From positions 1 through 20,224 of the IMG/VR virus record IMGVR_UViG_3300042305_000103: a stretch of DNA of 20,224 nucleotides; one strand, 5' to 3'. Origin of the DNA: a virus. A program made the position numbers and the translations under genes. The notes beneath the pieces were generated by a model that saw only the letters and a list, made by a program, of their open reading frames with translations, was not told the DNA's origin and did not search any database. Positions 1 through 6,587 of the stretch are shown one piece after another. The stretch's first letter is position 1. Each line of letters starts with the position of its first letter.

Positions 1-3000
1 CACCCGGTCGAGGTCCTTGATCGTGATGCGCTGGCCGATCAGCTCGGAGAATGCGTTCTGCGCCTCCGCCGGCATCGCCGCGATCAGGGCGCCGAGCTGC
101 TGGCGCTTGCGAGCGAGGTTCGCCTGGTCGGGAACGATGAGCGACCCGGTCCAGCGGCCCCACGTCCGCATGAACCAGCGGTCCATCGTGAGCTGCTCGA
201 AGTGGCCGTGCAGGTTGGCGAAGAAGCCGTTGCCGATCTTCGGCCCCACCGCCGCCGCGCCGTAGACCATCGTGTCGATGTATTCGCCCGACACGCCCTC
301 GCCGGTGAACGCCTTCACCTCGCGCACCGTGTGCTGCGTCGTCATGAACTCCATCACGCGCGCGATGCCGTGCCGCTCGACGAGCTCGTTGAACATCGCG
401 AGCCCGTTGTCGATTGCGCTCGCGGCCGTCCCGATCCCGACGTCGGTCGGCATCTTCCCGGTCTTGCGGAACGTCCGATAGACGCGCTCGGCCAGCTCGA
501 AGTTCTTGTCGACCTTGAGCCCGTTGGACGTGACCGCCATCGCCCAGGTCATGGCGAAGCGCGCCTGCTCGTCCGTCGCCAGCTCCGGGTGGACGAGGGC
601 CATCACCCGCAGCGCCTTGGTCACCTTCTCATTGTACCAGCCCACCGCGTTCGCGTTGGTCGCCAGCGCGGTCTGCGCGTCGCGCACCGCCATGCCCACG
701 AGGTAGCGCTCGACGGAGCGGGTGAAGCGCGACAGGTCCACGCCGGCCGCCGCCGCCGCCGCGCGCACCATCTTCTGCAGCTTGGCCTTGAACTCGCGGT
801 TGGTCCCGAACTGGGCCTGCCCGGCGAACCGGAACGCATTCTCGACGTTGGCCGCCTCGCCGACGCTCTGGTCGACCGGCTTGCCTTCCGCCTGCCGCTG
901 GTAGCGAGCCCGCTGCTCGAGCACCCGGCCGCGCGCGCCGGCCGGCGCCTGCGTCTGGTCCGCCTCGAAGGCATCCATCGCGGCGCGCACCTGCTCGGCC
1001 GTCGTCGTCTTGGCGTCGAGGCCCAGCACGTTGAGCGCCTGGTCGAGCTGCTCCATCGCGTCGAGCCGCTGGGCGAGCTGCTCGTTGCGGTTCTTCGGCG
1101 CGTAGACCGCCTCGCCGCGCAGCTCCCGGTCGATCGCCGCCAGCAGCTCTTCCGGCGTCACGCGACCCTTCGAGGTCGGGAAGTAGCCGGCCTCCCACGC
1201 CGCGCGCGCCGCCTCGTCCAGCGACAGCTTCGCCGCCATGCTCGCGTCGACCGTGCCGGGCTTGGCCTTGCCCATGCCGGCGGGGTCCCGCAGGTCGACC
1301 ACGAGCCGGCGCCGGCCGCGCTGGGCCGTGTGCCACTTGTCCGCGTCCATCCCCCGCAGCTCGCCGCCCTGGTCGATCAGGCCGCCGCGCGCGGAGAGGA
1401 ACTCGAGCAGCGACTGGCCGAACGCCGTGCGGCTGCTGATCTTCGCCTTCGAGCGCATGTCGTCGAGCGTCAGCTCGAGCGTGTCGAACGCGCCCGACTT
1501 CTTGCCGATGTCGCGAACGATCAGCGGCCGGTTGGCCTGATAGACCGCCATCGGGTCATGCCCGAGCCGCTCGGCCCGAGTGCGCACCCGCGCCGAGACG
1601 ATGGCCGCGTACTGCGTCGCGGCGATGTCGTCGACCGCCGCCGCCTTGAGCTGCGCGAACATGTCGTCGAAGATGAGCTGCGCCGCGTTCGCGTCGCCGA
1701 TCGCGTTCGCCGTCTCGTCGCGGATCAGGTCGAGCTGCGCGCGGAACTCCTCCTCGCTCAGCGTCGCCGCCTCCTGCTGCGTCATGCCATCGGTCGAGAG
1801 GCGGACGTTGTCCGCCAGCTCGTCGAACTGCTCGGTGCCCGAGAACGCCGCCACGAAATCCGACAGGCGCATGCGCACGTCCGCGCCGGTCTGCTGCGCG
1901 ATAGCGATCTGCTGCGACATCCCCTCGGCCACGTTTACGGGCAGCCGCCCGGCGAGGTCGGGCTGGGACTGGAACAGCGTGACCGCGGTCTGCGCGTCGA
2001 TCTCGACGTCCTGCTCGGGGTTGAGCAGGCCGCGCATGAACTCGCCGAATTTCTCCGGGCTGCGCTCGCGCAGCTTCGACTGCTCGGCGAGCTGGTTGAT
2101 CGCCTTCAGCGCCTCGGCATCCTTCTGCGCGTCCTCGGCCGCCTTCCGGCTGCGCGCCGCGCCCTTGCCGCCCGTGGCCGCCAGGAGCAGCGAGCGCACC
2201 ACCGCCGACGCGCCGCCCGCGGCAACCGCCTCGCGGGAGAAGTCCTCGAGGATCTCGGCGTCGGGATTGTAGAAGGCGAACTCGACCACGTTCTGGAGGA
2301 TGCCCTCGGTCACCTCCTGCAGGGCCTCGGCTCCTGCAGAAAGGAAGACGTCCTTCAATTTCTGGAGAATGCCCGAGCGCACCCCTTCAGGCAGCTTGCG
2401 CATGATGAAGTCGAGGCCGAGCTTCTCGGTGACCGCGGTCACCGCGGCGCCGGCGAAGATGGCCGCGTCGCCCTCGGGCGTGCCCTTGGCCCCGACCTTC
2501 TCCTGCTTCTCAGCCTGCTGGTCCGCGCCCTGGCCGAGCAGCATCGGCATGCCGACCGCGCCGCGCGAGATGATGAGCGCCGCAAGCTGCATGCCGAGCT
2601 GGCCCACGCCCTCGGCGATGTCCGTTGCCGTGTTCTGCCGCTCTTCCGGCACGCCAAGCTCGTCGCCCGCCTCCTTCGCCGCCCGGCCCGCGTCGATCAG
2701 CAGCGTCGCCGGGTTGGGGCCGTAGTCGAACCAGAACGCATCCGCGACGCGCTCGCCGAAAGCGCCGCGCACCCCGCGGTCGATCGTGCGAGCGCCCGCG
2801 TCGATCAGCTCGCCGAAGCCCTTCGCGCCAACGCCAATGCCCTTCACGACGCCGGCCGGGACGGAGCGCGCCACGTCGGCGATGCTCGTCAGCACGTCCA
2901 CGTCGTCGCGCGCCACCGAGTAGTTCTCCGGCATGGCGAGGAAGCCGGCCAGCTCGGGGTTCTGCGTCGCCACGTTGTCCAGCCGGCGCAGCTCGGCCTC

Positions 3001-3264
3001 GCGCTCGACCTCGGGGAGGTTGCGCTCCACCACGGACGGCGCCAGACCCATGTCGCGCCCGAGCCGCTGCGCACGCGCAGCCGTCTCCGGCGTCGAGCCC
3101 TGCGCCTGCAGGGCGGACTGCCGCAGCCGGGCCGCCTCGGCCTCGGCGCGCATGCGCTTGGTCGCGGCCTCGAAGTCCGCCGCGCCCACCTGCTCCTGGT
3201 CGTTCGCCGACTGCAGCTCGCCCTTCAGGCGCCGCATCGAGAGGCCGAGGATCTCGTCGTCCAT
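1..3264 (-). CDS. gp16-position large internal virion / polyvalent-type protein, C-terminus beyond the window
   Basis: An open frame of 1088 codons runs from an ATG at 3264 to base 1 without a stop, so the protein is incomplete here. It starts in a TAATG overlap with the preceding gene. Its place, last after gp13-, gp14- and gp15-like genes, and its size fit a T7 gp16-like ejection protein that enters the host envelope with the DNA (inference). The N-terminal 120 residues are charged and helical. Hydrophobic, glycine/alanine-rich helices occur near residues 229-248, 269-288 and 349-368 and could be membrane-active. Residues about 609-740 contain a FLSARGG...GGELRGM...AAWEAGYFP pattern that I associate with domains of large polyvalent phage proteins. 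Residues about 820-1050 form a well-ordered helical module (for example HPELATDEQARFAMTWA and FMTTQHTVREVKAFTG). I see no transglycosylase motif in the visible part. The exact function is unknown. Confidence 0.8.
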   Translation of the reverse strand, partial: MDDEILGLSMRRLKGELQSANDQEQVGAADFEAATKRMRAEAEAARLRQSALQAQGSTPETAARAQRLGRDMGLAPSVVERNLPEVEREAELRRLDNVATQNPELAGFLAMPENYSVARDDVDVLTSIADVARSVPAGVVKGIGVGAKGFGELIDAGARTIDRGVRGAFGERVADAFWFDYGPNPATLLIDAGRAAKEAGDELGVPEERQNTATDIAEGVGQLGMQLAALIISRGAVGMPMLLGQGADQQAEKQEKVGAKGTPEGDAAIFAGAAVTAVTEKLGLDFIMRKLPEGVRSGILQKLKDVFLSAGAEALQEVTEGILQNVVEFAFYNPDAEILEDFSREAVAAGGASAVVRSLLLAATGGKGAARSRKAAEDAQKDAEALKAINQLAEQSKLRERSPEKFGEFMRGLLNPEQDVEIDAQTAVTLFQSQPDLAGRLPVNVAEGMSQQIAIAQQTGADVRMRLSDFVAAFSGTEQFDELADNVRLSTDGMTQQEAATLSEEEFRAQLDLIRDETANAIGDANAAQLIFDDMFAQLKAAAVDDIAATQYAAIVSARVRTRAERLGHDPMAVYQANRPLIVRDIGKKSGAFDTLELTLDDMRSKAKISSRTAFGQSLLEFLSARGGLIDQGGELRGMDADKWHTAQRGRRRLVVDLRDPAGMGKAKPGTVDASMAAKLSLDEAARAAWEAGYFPTSKGRVTPEELLAAIDRELRGEAVYAPKNRNEQLAQRLDAMEQLDQALNVLGLDAKTTTAEQVRAAMDAFEADQTQAPAGARGRVLEQRARYQRQAEGKPVDQSVGEAANVENAFRFAGQAQFGTNREFKAKLQKMVRAAAAAAGVDLSRFTRSVERYLVGMAVRDAQTALATNANAVGWYNEKVTKALRVMALVHPELATDEQARFAMTWAMAVTSNGLKVDKNFELAERVYRTFRKTGKMPTDVGIGTAASAIDNGLAMFNELVERHGIARVMEFMTTQHTVREVKAFTGEGVSGEYIDTMVYGAAAVGPKIGNGFFANLHGHFEQLTMDRWFMRTWGRWTGSLIVPDQANLARKRQQLGALIAAMPAEAQNAFSELIGQRITIKDLDRV

Positions 3265-5528
3265 TACCGCTGCCCCCCGGCGCGCTGCGCCGCTTCTTCC
3301 TTCGCGATCGCAAACGCCCGCGCGATGTTCTCCGGCGTCGCCTCGATGCCGTCCTTGCGCATGCGCTCGACCAGAGGCTTGAGCAGGTCAGGCGGGACGC
3401 CCGTCACGCGCGACAGTCGGGCCCGGTCCACGGCGTTGGACAGCGTGCTGTCCACCCGGAAGGTGTCGCGCTCCTTCTGGTCGCGCAGGTCGAACACCCG
3501 GCGCTCGTCGTCGAAGACCCAGCCGGAGCCCTTGAGCGTGCCCTTGATCAGCAGCTCGTCCGCCATGCGCTGGTAGTCCGCGCCGGTCGGCCGCTTGCTC
3601 GGGTTCGCCGCCTTCCATTCCTCGATCTTGCCGTCGAGCGCGCGGTGAAAGCCCGCCACCTTGGCCGCGCCGGTCTTGTCCGTGTCCTTCGGGGTCGGGT
3701 CGATCCCGGCCTCGCGCAGCGCCTGGTCGACCACCTGCTGGCGCGACCGCTCGCCGGCCTTGGCCGCCAGCCGATCCGCCCTGCCCTCCTGCGCCCGTAT
3801 CGACGCCTGCAGGTCGACCATGCGCTTCCAGTCGCTCTCGGAGAGCGAGGTCCGGTAGCGCGGGTCCGTCAGGTCCACCTTCTCGAAGTCGTCGGGGTCG
3901 AGCCGCCGCAGCTCGGCGTAGACGAGCTGGTCCGTCTGGACCTTGCCCTGCCGCTCGACCCAGTTCTCCAGCCGGTCGCGCTCGAGCGGCTCGGTCTCCA
4001 GCACCGCGAGCTGCTGCGGCGTCAGGCCGTCGAGGCTCTTGCGCCCGTAGACGTGCTCGCGGATGCCGCGCAGGGCCGTGAGGCGCTGGTCCTCCTCGCC
4101 CTGGCGCCGCTGGCCGAACTCCGCCACCAGCATCGCCTCGGCCCGCTCGATGACCTCGGGCGGCTGGCCGGCGAGGCGCTGGCGCAGCTCGGCCTGCCTC
4201 TGGATCAGAGAGCCGCGCACCGAGGCGTCGGACGGCGCCGCCGACCCGGAGCCGATCTTCGCCGACACCTGGTCGAGCACCTGCCCGACCGTCATGCCGG
4301 GCTGCATCATCCGACCGTTCACCCGGAATGCCTGCTCGGCGATGTTCTCGCCGGCGACGCGCCCATAGACCTCGCGGGCGTCGGCGCCGCGATCGGCCGA
4401 CAGGAAGGCCTTGGCGCCCTCGATCCCGAGGAACCACGCGGCATACTGCTCGCTGGGCGAGAGCGCGCGGCCGATCCGCGTCGCGGCCTCCTGCTGGTAG
4501 GCCGCCCAGATCTTGTCGTAGGCCTCGCGCGAGCCGCGCTGCTCCTCGCTCAGCCCGAGGCGCCCGGCGTAGTTCCGCCAGGTCTGGTCGGTGATGCCGC
4601 CGCCGCGCGCCGTCTGGCCGGGGAACGGGTTGCGGGCCTCGCCGCCCTCGAGCTGCCACACGCGGTCGCGCACGTCTCCGGCCGCCACGGGGTCGCCCGG
4701 CTTGGGCATCACGGCGTTGACCGCGTCGCGGGCCACGCGGCCCTGCACCGAGGCCTGCAGCGCGCGGTCGAGCTTGGCCTGCGTCAGGCCGTCGATCTCC
4801 TCGCGGTGCTTGTCGAAGTAGGACTTCGCGCCGAGCGGGTCGGTCAGCGCCATGCGCTCGACCACCGACGACCGGATCGCCGAGCGCGCCGCGCGGCGCG
4901 AGGCCTCGATCACCTCGGCGCTCTGGCCCTGCCGCGCGCCCCAGAACGCCGTCCCGCCCTCGGCCTCGCCCACGAGCTGGTCGACCTTGGCCGGGTCGTT
5001 GTAGGCCGCCGCCGCGTCCTGCACGAGGCCGTCGAGGCGCGCCTTCCAGGTCTCGCCCATCGCCACCGTGCGCTCGCGCGCGACGTGCCGGGCCACGCCG
5101 TCGAGCGCCGCGTCGCGCCGGCGCGCCAGCATCTGCTGCATGAGCCGCTGCTGGTTCTGGCTGCCGAGCCCGGAGACGGCTTCCTTGGACGTGTCGTCCC
5201 ACCACTTCATGGTGTCGTCGTAGGCCGACACCGCGTTGCCGCCCTTGCGCGCATAGACCCCCTTCTCGGGGTCGTGCATGAAAGTGCGCTCGAGGTCGCT
5301 GAACCGCGCGTAGGCCGCCTCGACCTTCAGCGCGTCGTCCTCCTTCTGCATCTCCGCGGCGCGCGTCATGAGCCGCTCGGAGGCGCGCTCGAGCCTCGCG
5401 CCGGCCTGCGCCGCCGCCTCGCCCTGCTGGCCGCCGAAGTCAGCCGGCGACGCCTGCACGCGCAGGAACGGGGACGGGACCGCCTGCGGCTGGACCGTCT
5501 GCTGGGTGAGGACGGGGACGCGCGGCAT
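3264..5528 (-). CDS. gp15-position internal virion protein with lytic transglycosylase-like domain
   Basis: This 754-residue protein lies third in the ejection cassette and nearly matches T7 gp15 (747 residues) in length. The first 280 residues are mostly helical and charged. Residues about 285-425 look like a lysozyme-fold lytic transglycosylase: RVWQLEGGEARNPFPG, with Glu294 as the likely catalytic acid, then GGGITDQTW, then PSEQYAAWFLGIEGAKAFL, the usual C-terminal helix of such phage domains. The rest (about 430-754) is again helical, with many Arg and Glu. The likely role is to open peptidoglycan locally and line the DNA-ejection channel. The start is an ATG in a TGATG overlap with the gp14-like gene, with GAGGG a short way upstream. 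In T7 the transglycosylase is in gp16, so its place here is different. The domain call rests on motif reading only. Confidence 0.8.
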   Translation of the reverse strand: MPRVPVLTQQTVQPQAVPSPFLRVQASPADFGGQQGEAAAQAGARLERASERLMTRAAEMQKEDDALKVEAAYARFSDLERTFMHDPEKGVYARKGGNAVSAYDDTMKWWDDTSKEAVSGLGSQNQQRLMQQMLARRRDAALDGVARHVARERTVAMGETWKARLDGLVQDAAAAYNDPAKVDQLVGEAEGGTAFWGARQGQSAEVIEASRRAARSAIRSSVVERMALTDPLGAKSYFDKHREEIDGLTQAKLDRALQASVQGRVARDAVNAVMPKPGDPVAAGDVRDRVWQLEGGEARNPFPGQTARGGGITDQTWRNYAGRLGLSEEQRGSREAYDKIWAAYQQEAATRIGRALSPSEQYAAWFLGIEGAKAFLSADRGADAREVYGRVAGENIAEQAFRVNGRMMQPGMTVGQVLDQVSAKIGSGSAAPSDASVRGSLIQRQAELRQRLAGQPPEVIERAEAMLVAEFGQRRQGEEDQRLTALRGIREHVYGRKSLDGLTPQQLAVLETEPLERDRLENWVERQGKVQTDQLVYAELRRLDPDDFEKVDLTDPRYRTSLSESDWKRMVDLQASIRAQEGRADRLAAKAGERSRQQVVDQALREAGIDPTPKDTDKTGAAKVAGFHRALDGKIEEWKAANPSKRPTGADYQRMADELLIKGTLKGSGWVFDDERRVFDLRDQKERDTFRVDSTLSNAVDRARLSRVTGVPPDLLKPLVERMRKDGIEATPENIARAFAIAKEEAAQRAGGQR

Positions 5529-6133
5529 CAGTAAAGCCCTCGGCTAAGCAGCTTCCGCTCGGCCAATGCCGCGCCCGAGGCCGCCTCTCCGCCCCCGGTC
5601 ATGCCCAGCCGGTTGTAGACGAGCCACCGATCGGCGACGTTGCCCGCGCCGGACAGCACCGTGCCGCCCGCCGACATCAGGGCGCCCGACATCGCGTTGT
5701 TGCCGCGCATGGTCTGCAGCCCGGCCTCGGCGCCGAAGTTCACGCCCTGCACCCGGTAGCCGTAGGCCTCGCGCTCGGCGTTGTTGCGGATCGTCAGCGC
5801 GTCGAGCTCGCCCATGGCAGCCGTGTCGCCCAGAAGGTCGAGCGGGGTGCCGGCGTCGAGCTGGACGCCTGAGGCGCCAAGCGCCGCGCGCTGCGAGCTC
5901 GCCAGCATGCGGACCTTCCGCCGCTGCTCGGTCTCGGCCACCTCGCCGCGGGCCAGCGCGTCCTGCGCCTGGCGCTCGGCGACGATCTGGTTGTTGCGGG
6001 CGACCGCCGCGTTGTAGTCGCCCGCGGCCTTCGCCGCCTGCCCGGCCTGGATCTGGCCGTATGCCGAGACGCCGGTCCCGAGGACCGAGGCCGCCGCGGA
6101 GACAACGGCAAGGGTGGCAGGATCAACGCACAT
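5528..6133 (-). CDS. gp14-like internal virion protein
   Basis: A 201-residue protein, close to the 196 residues of T7 gp14. It begins MCVDPATLAVVSAAASVLG, a short hydrophobic Ala/Ser/Gly-rich helix at about residues 5-30, followed by an alanine-rich helical segment (GQAAKAAGDYNAAVARNN) typical of phage internal virion protein B. The middle has a conserved-looking RKVRMLASSQRAALGASGVQLDAGTPLDLLGD stretch (residues about 75-105) found in many podovirus ejection proteins. It probably inserts into the outer membrane or periplasm as part of the ejection channel. The ATG at 6133 overlaps the previous gene by 11 bases and has GAGGTG about seven bases upstream. The assignment rests on position, size and residue pattern. 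Confidence 0.78.
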   Translation of the reverse strand: MCVDPATLAVVSAAASVLGTGVSAYGQIQAGQAAKAAGDYNAAVARNNQIVAERQAQDALARGEVAETEQRRKVRMLASSQRAALGASGVQLDAGTPLDLLGDTAAMGELDALTIRNNAEREAYGYRVQGVNFGAEAGLQTMRGNNAMSGALMSAGGTVLSGAGNVADRWLVYNRLGMTGGGEAASGAALAERKLLSRGLY

Positions 6134-6587
6134 GGCGCACCTCGAACCGATGGAATGGCAGCCCCAGCGCGCCCCACGGCGCCGCCGGCGAGATGTCGGC
6201 CCCCAGCCACTCGAGCCACGAGATCGACGCCGTGTTGCGCGCGTCGACCCAGTTCACGAGGGGGTTGAAGACCTCAAGCATCGTGCCGACCCACCGCCTG
6301 CTCTCCTTCGCAAAGCGCATTGGGATTATAGCAAGGTCGTCCGTGCCAAGCAGCCACGCCGAGCCTGAGCCCGTCAGCCGGGCCATCGACGCGCAGCCGA
6401 ACATCGCAACGGGGCGGTCCTCGAGCAGGCCGGTCCACGCACGACGGGAGGAGCGCAGGCTCTCCGCGAGCGCTTGGTCGGGCCGCATCAGCCCGGCCGC
6501 CCAGACCTCGCGCTTGTCGGCCTCGCGCATCCTCGAGGCGATCGGGTCGACGTCGGTGAACGACGCGGGGCGGACCTCAATGCGCAC
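6123..6587 (-). CDS. T7 gp13-like internal virion protein (GNAT-like fold)
   Basis: A 154-residue protein lying between the tail nozzle gene and the gp14-like gene, the same place as T7 gp13 (138 residues). The pattern RPASFTDVDPIASRMREADKRE at the N-terminus, a central hydrophobic strand followed by LLGTDDL, and the closing NTASISWLEWLGADI segment match the phage gp13/DUF2833 family, which has an acetyltransferase-like fold but serves in virion assembly. The start is GTG at 6587, 11 bases inside the end of the nozzle gene, with GAGGTGG upstream; no suitable ATG lies nearby in frame. I would not infer enzyme activity from the fold. Confidence 0.75.
   Translation of the reverse strand: MRIEVRPASFTDVDPIASRMREADKREVWAAGLMRPDQALAESLRSSRRAWTGLLEDRPVAMFGCASMARLTGSGSAWLLGTDDLAIIPMRFAKESRRWVGTMLEVFNPLVNWVDARNTASISWLEWLGADISPAAPWGALGLPFHRFEVRHVR

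Noticed and set aside
202-3576. Long plus-strand open frames of 500-1279 codons opposite the genes (here and at 2625-5534, 5566-9405, 10460-12502, 13318-15870 and 16624-18144).
   Set aside because: They mirror the codon grid of the minus-strand genes, are rich in Arg, His, Ala and Leu with no recognisable domain, and arise because high-GC codons rarely give antisense stops.
6316-6330. A perfect TATAAT on the minus strand, within the gp13-like gene.
   Set aside because: It lies inside coding sequence with only a TTGGCA 13 bases upstream, too close for a -35 box, and no suitable hexamer at 17 bases.
6123-6587. Reading the 154-residue protein as an active acetyltransferase.
   Set aside because: The fold resemblance is shared by the gp13 virion family, the position is that of gp13, and I cannot identify a clear acetyl-CoA binding loop.
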